Source: Spirochaetota bacterium (GTDB taxonomy: Bacteria; Spirochaetota; Spirochaetia; Sphaerochaetales; Sphaerochaetaceae). Taken from it: DNA of 19,473 nucleotides. The translations under genes and the position numbers were made by a program. The notes beneath the pieces are model-generated. The model saw nothing but the letters and a program-made list of their open reading frames with translations. It was not told where the DNA came from and made no database searches. Location of the stretch: contig JAEXDQ010000016.1 in assembly GCA_023401595.1 (NCBI GenBank), positions 1 through 19,473 on the forward strand. Direction: 5' to 3'. Positions 6,856 through 15,035 of the stretch are shown one piece after another. Positions within the stretch are counted from its first letter, which is position 1, and each line of letters begins with the position of its first letter.

Positions 6856-8526
6856 GTGAATCTATATGCCAGAAGAAACCTCAGGACGTATTGTTCTGAG
6901 GTTCTTGTGTTAATTTTGACGGCTGTTTTCTATTCCTTTGCGTTCCCAGGGTTCTTGAGTGACAACGGGTTTGGATTCCTTGCGTTTTTCGCGTTGATTC
7001 CGGTATTCGCTGTGCTGAGGAACACCACATGGAAGGTGACGCCGTTCTACGGTTTCCTGTTCGGGTTTTCTTTCTACATGTGTTTCAACTACTGGTTGAA
7101 GACTTTCCATCCTCTGGCGATTCTGATCGTCCCCATCATCAAGGGCGGCGAGATGTTGTTGCTTTTTCCCTGTCTCAAGGCGGCGGACAGATGGTTTAAA
7201 CGGTATGGCTATCTGGCCCAGTCCATCATATGGATCGCCTATGCGTATCTCAGCCAGTCCTGGTTCGCCGGATATCCGTACGGTACCTTGGGGTATGCGG
7301 TCTATCGGTATCTGCCGCTGATCCAGATTGCTTCCATAGCCGGCGTGTGGGGCGTCACGTTCCTGATGATTCTTCCCCAGGCTTGGTTCGGCGCTTGGTT
7401 GGGCGACTATATCGCAGGAAGAAACGGCGGCATCGGGCCGTATGTGAAGAAGAATTTCGTGGCGATCATCTGCTATGGCGTCCTCGTCATTGCGTCCTTG
7501 ATCTTTGGCTTTTGCTCCATGTCCTATTGGAACGCGCAGGAGCCGGATCTGACGTGGAAGGTTGTGACCGTGCAACATAACCATGATTCCTGGAAAGGCG
7601 GCTACGAGACGTACAAGAAGAATTTCAACAATCTGCGGACGTTGACGCTTCAGGCGTTGCAGAAGAATCCGGATGCCGATATGGTCATCTGGTCCGAGAC
7701 GGCGTTTGTGCCGTCGGTCGCTTGGCATGAGAACTACACCAGTCCCGACGAGGATATCGCCAAGCTCGTCGAAGAGTTCGTAAGCTTCGGCAAGGAGCTG
7801 CCCGTTCCGTTGCTCACCGGCAACCCGGAGGGGGTCCTTGACGATCCTTCGTTGCCCTCCGTGCTTGAGAACGGACAGTGGAACAGGACCGACTACAATA
7901 CCGTCATCTTCTTTGAGGATGGGGAGATCAAGGAAACCTACCGCAAGCAGCATCTGGTTCCGTTCACGGAGCATTTCCCGTACGAGAAACAGATGCCTTG
8001 GCTGTACAACCTCCTTCTCGCCAATGACTACAACTGGTGGGAGAAGGGGACGGTTCCCGTCGTGTTCAGGACGGAGGAGGGCGTTACGTTCTCCACTCCG
8101 ATCTGTTTCGAGGATGTTTTTGGATATCTGACCGCCGATTTCGTCCGCAACGGCGCTGATGTCATTGTCAATATGACGAACGACAGTTGGTCCGGGGCGG
8201 TGTCGGCGGAGATGCAGCATCTCGCCATGGCTGTGTTCCGGTCCGTGGAGACACGCAGGACTACTGTCCGCGGTACGAATAGCGGCATGACCTGCGTCAT
8301 CGCCCCCGACGGCAGGATCATCGACCCAATGGAGCCGTTCAAGATGGCTTGGCACGCCTACGATGTTCCCGTCTATTCCAAGGACACCCATGGGCTCACC
8401 CTGTATGCGGAGCATGACGACTGGTTTGCTTGGGTAATGGTGTATGCGTCTCTCGCCCTGCTGCTTGTCAGCGGCGGATATCAGATTTTCAAAGCGGTGC
8501 GCGATCGTAGGGCTGTCGGCCGCTAG
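6856..8526 (+). CDS. lnt: apolipoprotein N-acyltransferase
   Basis: This integral membrane enzyme adds the third acyl chain to the N-terminal cysteine of lipoproteins. The first ~225 residues hold about six hydrophobic spans. A periplasmic nitrilase-like domain follows, then a final span near the C-terminus. The catalytic triad is visible: Glu281 in WSETAF, Lys364 in YRKQHLVPFTEHFP and Cys417 in ICFED (numbering from the GTG chosen here, 556 residues). A TTG at 6793 in frame would add 21 residues, but that stretch contains the hup terminator hairpin and reads as non-membrane sequence. The GTG at 6856 has a GGGGGG run about 11 bp upstream. cinA follows 11 bp after the stop, suggesting co-transcription. 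Confidence 0.93.
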   Translation: MNLYARRNLRTYCSEVLVLILTAVFYSFAFPGFLSDNGFGFLAFFALIPVFAVLRNTTWKVTPFYGFLFGFSFYMCFNYWLKTFHPLAILIVPIIKGGEMLLLFPCLKAADRWFKRYGYLAQSIIWIAYAYLSQSWFAGYPYGTLGYAVYRYLPLIQIASIAGVWGVTFLMILPQAWFGAWLGDYIAGRNGGIGPYVKKNFVAIICYGVLVIASLIFGFCSMSYWNAQEPDLTWKVVTVQHNHDSWKGGYETYKKNFNNLRTLTLQALQKNPDADMVIWSETAFVPSVAWHENYTSPDEDIAKLVEEFVSFGKELPVPLLTGNPEGVLDDPSLPSVLENGQWNRTDYNTVIFFEDGEIKETYRKQHLVPFTEHFPYEKQMPWLYNLLLANDYNWWEKGTVPVVFRTEEGVTFSTPICFEDVFGYLTADFVRNGADVIVNMTNDSWSGAVSAEMQHLAMAVFRSVETRRTTVRGTNSGMTCVIAPDGRIIDPMEPFKMAWHAYDVPVYSKDTHGLTLYAEHDDWFAWVMVYASLALLLVSGGYQIFKAVRDRRAVGR

Positions 8527-8537
8527 GGGTTCATGGC

Positions 8538-9818
8538 ATGGAATATCATTCTGCTTCTTTGTTCATTATCGGCACGGAGCTTACCCGCGGCGTTATTTCC
8601 GACAAGCATGGCCAGCTGATGGCTACGGAGCTGTCCCATCTCGGCTATCGTGTGGACAGGATAGTCATTGTTCCTGACGACGGTACGATCGGGGCCGTGC
8701 TGCACCAGAGCATCGAACAGAGCGATGTCGTACTCATCACGGGAGGGTTGGGGCCCACCAGCGACGACATGACCCGGCAGATGATCGCGCAGATCGCCGG
8801 CGTCCCTTTGGTGAAGGACCAGGCCGCTTGGGATGAGCTGTACCGGCGGGTCGGTGAGCGAATCCATGGCGCGAATGAACGGCAGGCCATGATTCCTGAT
8901 GGATTTGAACGTATCCCGAACCCGAAAGGAACGGCTCCCGGCTTCAAAGGCTTCATCCCCGTCGCGACTGGCGATGGAAAGTTCCGGCAGGTCGCTTGTG
9001 CGGCTATGCCCGGTCCCCCCGTCGAGATGCATGAGATGCTGTTCCATCAGGTGCTGCCTTGGCTGGCGACGCTCAGGGGTCACGATGACTCTGGGAGGGA
9101 CGAGTATTCCGTCTTCATGATTCCCGAATCAAAGCTGGAGGATCTGTTCAATTCCGTGGCTGAGCCCGGCGTCATGATGGGGGATCGGTTCCAGGAATTC
9201 AGGATCAGCCTCTATCTCACCGGCGCCGACGCCGACGCCCGCCGCATTACCGCGGAACGTTTGGAAAATCTGTTCGGACGAGGTCTGATGGTACCTGGGG
9301 ATGTCCAGGCGGTCGATATACTGACCCGGTATCTCGAGGACAACCATCTTACCGTATCCTGCGCGGAATCCTGCACAAGCGGTCTGGCGGCGAAGCTGCT
9401 TACCGACCGTCCGGGAAGCTCCGCATGGTTCTGGGGTGGGGCCGCGACCTACGCGAACGCCGCCAAACGGACGTTGCTCGGAGTAAAGCAGGAGACTTTG
9501 GATGTCTACGGCGCCGTCAGTGAACAGTGTGTCAGGGAGATGGCGGAAGGAATGCTGAAGGTTTCCGGTGCCGATCTGTCTTTCGCGATCTCCGGTATCG
9601 CGGGGCCCGATGGGGGGACTGTGGACAAGCCTGTGGGCTATGTCTGGTTCGGTTTCGCCTCAAGACGGCATGAGACGCAGGCCGTGTCTTTGAAGATGAC
9701 CAGCTGGGGACGCGACGCTGTTCGTCGGCGGGCCGCTGTATCCGCGATTCTTCTCGCCTCATTGTACATAAATGGGGTTGATTTGCTTGACACTGTTCGT
9801 CAGTGGCAATATATTTGA
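8538..9818 (+). CDS. cinA: CinA: MoaB-like domain plus nicotinamide-nucleotide amidase
   Basis: The 426-residue two-domain protein is of normal length. The N-terminal molybdopterin-binding-like domain (COG1058) shows IGTEL at 11-15 and ITGGLGPTSDDMT at 67-79, the nucleotide pyrophosphatase part. The C-terminal PncC domain shows CAESCTSGL at 275-283 and SGIAGPDGGT at 352-361 with KPVG at 364-367. It deamidates nicotinamide mononucleotide in pyridine nucleotide salvage. The second motif usually reads CAESCTGG, so a Ser replaces one Gly here. It is 11 bp downstream of lnt, in the same direction and likely in the same transcript. AGGGG at the lnt stop can serve as ribosome-binding site. Confidence 0.93.
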   Translation: MEYHSASLFIIGTELTRGVISDKHGQLMATELSHLGYRVDRIVIVPDDGTIGAVLHQSIEQSDVVLITGGLGPTSDDMTRQMIAQIAGVPLVKDQAAWDELYRRVGERIHGANERQAMIPDGFERIPNPKGTAPGFKGFIPVATGDGKFRQVACAAMPGPPVEMHEMLFHQVLPWLATLRGHDDSGRDEYSVFMIPESKLEDLFNSVAEPGVMMGDRFQEFRISLYLTGADADARRITAERLENLFGRGLMVPGDVQAVDILTRYLEDNHLTVSCAESCTSGLAAKLLTDRPGSSAWFWGGAATYANAAKRTLLGVKQETLDVYGAVSEQCVREMAEGMLKVSGADLSFAISGIAGPDGGTVDKPVGYVWFGFASRRHETQAVSLKMTSWGRDAVRRRAAVSAILLASLYINGVDLLDTVRQWQYI

Positions 9819-9855
9819 AGTAATCCAGTGGAAAGAAATAATCCTGTTTAATAAA

Positions 9856-9907
9856 AACGCCGTCCGACGTTGTATCCCGGAGGGATGTTCATCGAGGATT
9901 ATGAACA
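9856..9907 (+). promoter_or_regulatory. structured leader before rho
   Basis: Three inverted repeats are packed into about 50 bp in the 216-bp gap before rho: AACG/CGTT (9856-9871), ATCCC/GGGAT (9874-9886) and a perfect 7-bp TGTTCAT/ATGAACA (9886-9907). rho is autoregulated through its leader in several bacteria, so this is a plausible control region. No clear promoter was found. Confidence 0.4.
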
Positions 9908-10034
9908 AATTTCTTCCACAATATCCTGACGCTATCTGAAAGAACTGAGGAAGGGCCGTGTGTCGCGGTTCATGGCGTATCGGTCTGTATGCCGGAAATG
10001 CTTGGACTCGTTCTATCTGTATATGGAGATCTGC

Positions 10035-12140
10035 ATGTCTTCTGAATTATTTGATGATGAATCGATGGCGGTAACGCCGAACCCGGCTCAAGAGGGCGAA
10101 TCCTCTGAGAGTTCTTCTACGATGAAGCCTGTCAGGCGGGTCGTCCGCCGTCGTGGTGTCGCCGCGAAAGCTGTTTTTACGAAGGGTACGGAGTCCCAGG
10201 CTGAATTGCCGGATATGGCTGGCCCTGTAGTCTCCGAGTCTTCCGCTACGACCGCTCCGGTTCCCGATGCCCCGAAGAAACGTCGTGGTCGGCCACGGAA
10301 GTCCGAGGTGTCGTCTACTTCCGTCGAGACTGTGAAGCCCGTCGTTGAAGCTGGCGCGGAACCTGCCGCACCTGCGCAGTCGGTAGCGAAAAGGAATTCC
10401 GGGACAGTTTCACGGATTGAAGGAAGCGTTTCAACGACGCCGATGGTGGTTCCTGCGGCGGTTTCCTCCGTTCCCGCCGTCGTTCCGTCCCCCGCAGCGC
10501 CGTCCGCTCAACAGAGCGCTCCCGTCCAGACGCAACCCCAACAGCCACAGCAGTCGCAGCAGTCGCAGCAGCCACAGCCACCCCAGCAGTTCCCGCAAGC
10601 GCAGCAGTTCCCGCAGGCGCAGCAGGGAGGTCAGCCGTACCAATCCTACCGGCAGCAGAACAACAACTACAGCCGGAACAATCAGAATAGGAATGGCCAG
10701 GGACGGAGCAACCAGCAGAACAACAAGCAGAATCGCTTGAACAAGAACAATCATGGGAAGAATCTGTATCAGCAGAATCGCGGCCGCAACAGCGGCGGAA
10801 TGCCCTCCGAGGAATATGCCGCGTCGGAAGCTGTATACGAAGAGAATCCCGATGCTCCGAAGCTGATCATCAACGAATTGTCCGTTACCCCGATAGAGGA
10901 GCTTCGCCAGAAAGCCATTGGGTTCGGCATGGATCCGGAGTGGCTCACCGATTTGAAGAAACAGGAAGTGATTCTGGAAATCCTCAAAAGCCATGCGGCC
11001 CAGGGCGGGGTCATATTCGCTTCCGGTACGCTGGAAATCCTTCCTGACGGATACGGGTTCCTTCGCTCGGAGTTGAACAACTACCTTTCCGGTCCCGAAG
11101 ACATCTATATCTCACAGTCCCAGATCAAGCTGTTCAGTCTCAAGACCGGCGATACGGTCGAGGGGCAGATCCGTTCTCCGAAGGACAATGAACGTTTCTT
11201 CGCGATTCTGCGGGTCGTCAGCGTCAATGGTGATTCTCCGGCGGCGGCGAAGACCCGTTCCAGCTTCGATAGCTTGACGCCGTTGTTCCCCGATGAGCGT
11301 CTGAACCTCGAGACGGAGGATGGCGACATCTCAACGAGGATCATCAATCTGTTCTGTCCGATAGGCAAGGGCCAGCGTTCGCTGATCACCGCTCCGCCGA
11401 GGACCGGCAAGACCGTCCTGTTGCAGAAGATCGCGAACGCCATTACGACGAACCATCCTGAAGTCTACCTGATGGTATTGCTTGTCGATGAACGCCCTGA
11501 GGAAGTCACAGATATGCGCCGTCATATCAAGGGCGAGGTCATCGCCTCCACATTCGACGAGCAGGCCACGAGGCATGTCACCGTCGCGGAAATGGTTATC
11601 GAGAAGGCCAAGCGCCTCGTGGAGCACCACAAGGATGTCGTTATCCTGCTCGATTCCATCACCCGTCTCGCCCGCGCCTACAACCAGACTGTACCCGCTT
11701 CCGGCAAGATATTGTCCGGCGGCGTCGATTCCAACGCCTTGCATAAACCAAAGCGGTTTTTCGGCGCGGCGCGCAACATCGAGAACGGCGGCAGCCTGAC
11801 GATCATCGCTTCTGCGTTGATTGAGACGGGTTCAAGGATGGACGAGGTGATTTTTGAAGAGTTCAAGGGAACCGGTAACAACGAAATCGTCCTTGACCGC
11901 CGCATGTCGGACAGAAGGCTCTTCCCGGCTATCAATATCAAGAAGTCCGGCACCCGTCGGGAGGATCTCCTGCTCTCTTCCGAGGAGGCCGCGAAGATAT
12001 GGGTCTTGAGAAATGCGATCAATAGCATGGAAGATATCGAACTTACGGAATTCCTCATTGACAAAATGCGTAAAACAAAGAACAATGAAGCGTTCCTGCG
12101 TTCTATGAATACGGGATCGCCGCAGGCTCCTGTTTTCTAG
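10035..12140 (+). CDS. rho: transcription termination factor Rho with a large Q/N-rich N-terminal extension
   Basis: This hexameric RNA helicase/ATPase releases transcripts. The conserved part starts near residue 275: a Rho N-terminal helical domain (ELSVTPIEELRQKA onward), an RNA-binding cold-shock-type domain (about 330-400, with GTLEILPDGYGFLR), then the motor. The Walker A motif APPRTGKT is at 453-460, Walker B lies in VVILLDSITRLARAYN, and the arginine-finger/C-terminal region carries LDRRMSDRRLFPAI. Ahead of this is about 270 residues of disordered sequence. It includes an AT-hook-like KKRRGRPRK at 81-89, an Ala/Pro/Val segment, and a Gln/Asn-rich tract (about 159-255) that is Q/P-rich and then N/R/K-rich. 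Total 701 residues versus about 420 in E. coli. The ATG at 10035 is chosen over a GTG at 9960 because GGAGAT lies just before it. Confidence 0.95.
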   Translation: MSSELFDDESMAVTPNPAQEGESSESSSTMKPVRRVVRRRGVAAKAVFTKGTESQAELPDMAGPVVSESSATTAPVPDAPKKRRGRPRKSEVSSTSVETVKPVVEAGAEPAAPAQSVAKRNSGTVSRIEGSVSTTPMVVPAAVSSVPAVVPSPAAPSAQQSAPVQTQPQQPQQSQQSQQPQPPQQFPQAQQFPQAQQGGQPYQSYRQQNNNYSRNNQNRNGQGRSNQQNNKQNRLNKNNHGKNLYQQNRGRNSGGMPSEEYAASEAVYEENPDAPKLIINELSVTPIEELRQKAIGFGMDPEWLTDLKKQEVILEILKSHAAQGGVIFASGTLEILPDGYGFLRSELNNYLSGPEDIYISQSQIKLFSLKTGDTVEGQIRSPKDNERFFAILRVVSVNGDSPAAAKTRSSFDSLTPLFPDERLNLETEDGDISTRIINLFCPIGKGQRSLITAPPRTGKTVLLQKIANAITTNHPEVYLMVLLVDERPEEVTDMRRHIKGEVIASTFDEQATRHVTVAEMVIEKAKRLVEHHKDVVILLDSITRLARAYNQTVPASGKILSGGVDSNALHKPKRFFGAARNIENGGSLTIIASALIETGSRMDEVIFEEFKGTGNNEIVLDRRMSDRRLFPAINIKKSGTRREDLLLSSEEAAKIWVLRNAINSMEDIELTEFLIDKMRKTKNNEAFLRSMNTGSPQAPVF
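10584..10619 (+). repeat. 18-bp tandem duplication inside rho
   Basis: Two 18-bp copies beginning CAGCAGTTCCCGCA lie side by side at 10584-10601 and 10602-10619, differing at one base. They encode QQFPQA twice in the Gln-rich tract. Shorter CAGTCGCAG repeats precede them. This is a slippage-prone coding region. Confidence 0.85.
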
Positions 12141-12221
12141 AGTGCGGTATTATTGAAAGCTGTCCGCTGTGAAGGGTCGTTCCGTATCAGCGGATATCCC
12201 ATATTACTGGAGGAAAGTATT

Positions 12222-12425
12222 ATGAAAGAAGGAATTCATCCTAAATACGAGCTGCAAGAAATTCGCTGCTCCTGTGGCAATGTGATCAAAACCAAGTCCA
12301 CTGCCAAGAATCTCGAGGTGGAAATCTGTTCCGCTTGCCACCCCTTCTTCACCGGAACTCAGAAGCTTGTCGACACCACCGGTCGCGTCGAGCGCTTCAA
12401 GAAGAGATACGGTATCAAAGACTGA
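12222..12425 (+). CDS. rpmE: 50S ribosomal protein L31 (zinc-binding type)
   Basis: The 67-residue protein of the large subunit is the C+ form, with four cysteines for zinc: C16 and C18 in RCSCGN, C36 and C39 in ICSACHPFFTG. The start MKEGIHPKYE and the end FKKRYG are typical. The ATG at 12222 is chosen over an in-frame upstream start at 12153 because GGAGGAAAG lies directly before it and L31 begins this way. It follows rho by about 80 bp and is closed by a strong terminator. The rho-rpmE pairing is common in bacteria. Confidence 0.96.
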   Translation: MKEGIHPKYELQEIRCSCGNVIKTKSTAKNLEVEICSACHPFFTGTQKLVDTTGRVERFKKRYGIKD

Positions 12426-12452
12426 GGATTGCCGACATTGTAGTGTTCTGAA

Positions 12453-12482
12453 AAACCACCTTGCTACGCAGGGTGGTTTTTT
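12453..12482 (+). terminator. intrinsic terminator after rpmE
   Basis: AAACCACC (12453-12460) pairs with GGTGGTTT (12472-12479), an 8-bp stem with an 11-base loop, and the T-run extends to 12482. It is one of the two textbook intrinsic terminators in the window. Confidence 0.9.
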
Positions 12483-12496
12483 GTTGCATTATCGGA

Positions 12497-12524
12497 TTGC
12501 ATACCCTAAAATTACGCATATATT
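12497..12524 (+). promoter_or_regulatory. promoter of the galK-like/surE operon
   Basis: TTGCAT (12497-12502), a 16-bp spacer and TATATT (12519-12524) lie just after the rpmE terminator. The expected transcript start is near 12531, giving a very short leader if translation begins at 12545. Confidence 0.6.
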
Positions 12525-12544
12525 CCTCAGGGGTCGGGCTGGTC

Positions 12545-13741
12545 ATGGTTGCATGTGTGGATAATATAAAGTTGTATCATCAGAAAGAGTATGGCGACAT
12601 GCCGAAGGTATTGGTACTAGTACCCGGGGTATATACTCTGCTTGGCATTTTTTCCGATTATTGCAAAGGCCATTGCATTACCGGAACAGGCGAACAGTCT
12701 CTTCAGATAGCGATCTCCGTCCGAGACGATCAGATGGTCCGTCTTTACAACGCCACGCTCAACGACCGCAAGCGCTTCTCCTTAGGCAACATCAAGTTCC
12801 GTAAAGAGGACCGTTGGGGAAACTTTATCAAAGGCGTCGTCGCGGAGCTTGTCGGCGACGGTGTGGTATTTCCGGGATTGAACATTACCGTAAGCGGCGA
12901 ATTGCTCCATTGCGACAACATCACAGTTTCCGGAGCCCTCGCCTTGGGGACCGTCATGGCGTTGGACGACCTGTTGACGCTTTCGCTGGAACGTGCCGCG
13001 ATGCTGCGTATCGCCTACCTTGCGAATACCTCCTTCAACAATGAGGTTTGCCGGATCTCTGATCTCCTGACCATGCTCAACGGGGAGGAGGGGAAGCTGA
13101 TGCTATTCGATCTGCAGCATGTCAGCTATTCCTATTTCAACTATCCGTTCCATGACAAGAGTTCTCCGCTGGGAATCATCGTGGAGAGTCGTATTCCCCC
13201 GCATGCGATGCGAGAGGAGATGATACATCGGAGGTCCGCGACGAAGACGGCTTTCTCTCGGCTGCGTCAGCAATGTCCGTCCGGTCCGATCCGGGATTTT
13301 CCTGAGAACGAACTGAAGGAACGTACTGTTCCGTTGGACGAGGATTCCCGCCACATCTGCAGCTACGTTCTCGCCGAGTCCCGATGGGCGACGGAGGGCT
13401 TTGTCCAACTTGCACAAAAAGATGCTGTATTGTATGGTAAGACGATAAGCCGGATGCAAGCCGGTTTGCGCGATCTCATGGAGATCAGCTGTCCTGAGGT
13501 GGATTGGCTGACGAAACGAGCCTCGGAGGTTCCCGGTTGTCTGGGTGCGGGGCTTGTCTCCAATGGTCTGAGCGGTACCATCATGGTATTGCTGGAGGAG
13601 ATGGCGTTGCCTGCGTATCTCGACCGTCTGGAGGAATATGAGCATATCTTCGGTTTCCATCCTCGTTGGATGATCTATCATCCACAGGGGTGCGCCAAGG
13701 TACTGCCCGTTACATATGATGCGGATTCTACTGACAAATGA
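12545..13741 (+). CDS. galactokinase-like GHMP-fold protein, probably catalytically altered
   Basis: The 398-residue protein follows the galactokinase layout but has lost its signatures. Motif 1 (usually PGRVNLIGEHTDY) reads PGVYTLLGIFSDY at 27-39, so the Arg and the Glu-His of the sugar site are gone while the Asp remains. The ATP loop (usually PxGAGLSSSA) has no equivalent around 119-135. The family region containing the catalytic Asp (GIMDQ) reads RISDL at 170-174, keeping Asp173. Motif 3 (usually RMTGGGFGG) reads GLVSNGLSG at 336-344. The region YGKTISRMQAGLRDLMEIS and the following CPEVDWL still look clearly like GalK. The start is uncertain: ATG 12545 fits the GalK N-terminal spacing, while ATG 12599 is possible. 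The 3' end overlaps surE by about 25 bp. It is likely a pseudokinase, or an enzyme with a changed substrate. Confidence 0.65.
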   Translation: MVACVDNIKLYHQKEYGDMPKVLVLVPGVYTLLGIFSDYCKGHCITGTGEQSLQIAISVRDDQMVRLYNATLNDRKRFSLGNIKFRKEDRWGNFIKGVVAELVGDGVVFPGLNITVSGELLHCDNITVSGALALGTVMALDDLLTLSLERAAMLRIAYLANTSFNNEVCRISDLLTMLNGEEGKLMLFDLQHVSYSYFNYPFHDKSSPLGIIVESRIPPHAMREEMIHRRSATKTAFSRLRQQCPSGPIRDFPENELKERTVPLDEDSRHICSYVLAESRWATEGFVQLAQKDAVLYGKTISRMQAGLRDLMEISCPEVDWLTKRASEVPGCLGAGLVSNGLSGTIMVLLEEMALPAYLDRLEEYEHIFGFHPRWMIYHPQGCAKVLPVTYDADSTDK

Positions 13742-14531
13742 TGATGGATATGAGAGCCTTGGGCTCGATACGTTGAGAAGCTCCTTGCTTGCGGCCGGAC
13801 ATGAGGTCTGGGTCTGCGCTCCTTCTGGCCAGCGAAGCGCCACCAGTCATTCCATGACGCTCCGTGGGGATGTGTTCGTCACCAAATACGCCGAACGTTC
13901 ATATCACTGCAGCGGTTCTCCAGCGGACTGCATACTCTATGGGCTGAAGGGCGAGGCGGTTCCAATCTCGCCGGATGTGGTGATCAGCGGCATCAACCAT
14001 GGATACAATCTCAGTACCGATATCCTATATTCAGGAACGGTCGGCGCCGCGAGCGAGGCGGCGTTGATGGGTATCCCCGCGATCGCTATTTCCGCCATGT
14101 GCGACCAGGAAAAGGTCTATCCGTTTTCTCAGGCGGCGATGTTCCTGGTCGAGCATCTTGACCGGTTCCTTCCGCTCTGCAATTCCGATACGTTGGTGAA
14201 CATCAACGTACCGCCGAAGCCGAACCGCAACTCTTGGCGGGTCGGGAACCTAGGGCATCTGGAATACTATGATTCCGTGGAACGGTGCGAGACTCCCTCT
14301 GAACGTGTCTTTGATACGAGCGGTACGGTGTTCGGTACTTCCACCGCCTTGGAGGGTTCCGCCTATCGTCTGCGCGGCGGAGTGGTCCCGGGGCAGAGGT
14401 GCGATACCGTACATACCGATTTCTCGATTGTCGTTGACGGAGACATCTCCGTTACGGCGTTGCAGGTTCTGCCCGCTACGTCCGTCGACGCATGTCTTGC
14501 GTTGCGGGCGATGGCTGAGAGTGAAAAATAA
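13719..14531 (+). CDS. surE: SurE 5'-nucleotidase
   Basis: This metal-dependent phosphatase acts on nucleoside 5'-monophosphates and is linked to stationary-phase survival. It is 270 residues, standard for the family. Visible motifs are ILLTNDDG at 3-10 with metal ligands Asp8 and Asp9, APSGQRSATSHS near 34-45 (Ser40), GSPADC at 66-71, and SGINHGYNLSTDILYSGTVGAA at about 90-111, with Asn93 as metal ligand. Two consecutive ATG codons occur (13716 and 13719); the second gives the usual MRILL start. It begins inside the end of the galK-like gene and ends one base into the next gene (TAATG), so all three are tightly coupled. Confidence 0.95.
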   Translation: MRILLTNDDGYESLGLDTLRSSLLAAGHEVWVCAPSGQRSATSHSMTLRGDVFVTKYAERSYHCSGSPADCILYGLKGEAVPISPDVVISGINHGYNLSTDILYSGTVGAASEAALMGIPAIAISAMCDQEKVYPFSQAAMFLVEHLDRFLPLCNSDTLVNINVPPKPNRNSWRVGNLGHLEYYDSVERCETPSERVFDTSGTVFGTSTALEGSAYRLRGGVVPGQRCDTVHTDFSIVVDGDISVTALQVLPATSVDACLALRAMAESEK

Positions 14532-14929
14532 TGTGTACCGTCTGCGGAGGGACGAAGACCGCTTCGTCCTGGGAGTCGAAATGCCATCGCTGTGGCCTAT
14601 GCTGCCATGAAAAGGCCGTCTATGGCCGGCAGCTTGTCATAGACCTCGACTCCTGGTGCGAGCATTTCGACCCCGCTACCCGTCAGTGCAAGATCTATTA
14701 TGAACGTTTCTCCCAAAGCAACCGATGCAGGAAGGTCTCCGTGTGGAAGGCCATGACGGCATCCTACCTCCCTCCTGAATGCGGATATGTCCAATGGGCC
14801 AGGGCCTTGCATATCCGTATGGCGTTCCCCCGCAGGCTCCGATATATCCACTCCCGTGGGACGACGAACGATTCATCTTCAGATATCTCCGACCTCGCGC
14901 GGATATTCCGCACTGGCATGGATATGTGA
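14531..14929 (+). CDS. CxxCxxCC cysteine-cluster protein (YcgN/YkgJ-like)
   Basis: The 132-residue cytoplasmic protein resembles the UPF0260 (YcgN) family. It has CHRCGLCC (C18, C21, C24, C25), then WCEHFDPATRQCKIYYERF with C43 and C53, then C66, and a YLPPECGY motif with C84. The family is thought to bind a metal or an Fe-S cluster, and its biochemical role is not known to me. An additional CTVC pair (C2, C5) at the very start is unusual. Its ATG shares one base with the surE stop codon, so it is the last gene of the galK-like/surE operon. The tail after residue 95 is not conserved as far as I can tell. Confidence 0.75.
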   Translation: MCTVCGGTKTASSWESKCHRCGLCCHEKAVYGRQLVIDLDSWCEHFDPATRQCKIYYERFSQSNRCRKVSVWKAMTASYLPPECGYVQWARALHIRMAFPRRLRYIHSRGTTNDSSSDISDLARIFRTGMDM

Positions 14930-15035
14930 GAAGTATGTCCGTAGCCTCCTTTCTATACGTTGAGACATTCTGGAAAGGGCTGTAGACGTACTCTTTGAAT
15001 TGTTCCGGGACTTGCCGTTCTCAGCGGTATGCTCC

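Noticed and set aside
6910..8415. 501-residue minus-strand frame opposite lnt
   Set aside because: Lnt on the plus strand has its complete catalytic triad. The antisense frame is His/Arg/Gly-rich with no recognisable motif, typical of a GC-rich shadow.
13103..13843. 246-residue minus-strand frame opposite the galK-like gene and the surE start
   Set aside because: It lies antisense to two overlapping genes, one of them (SurE) certain, and shows no family features.
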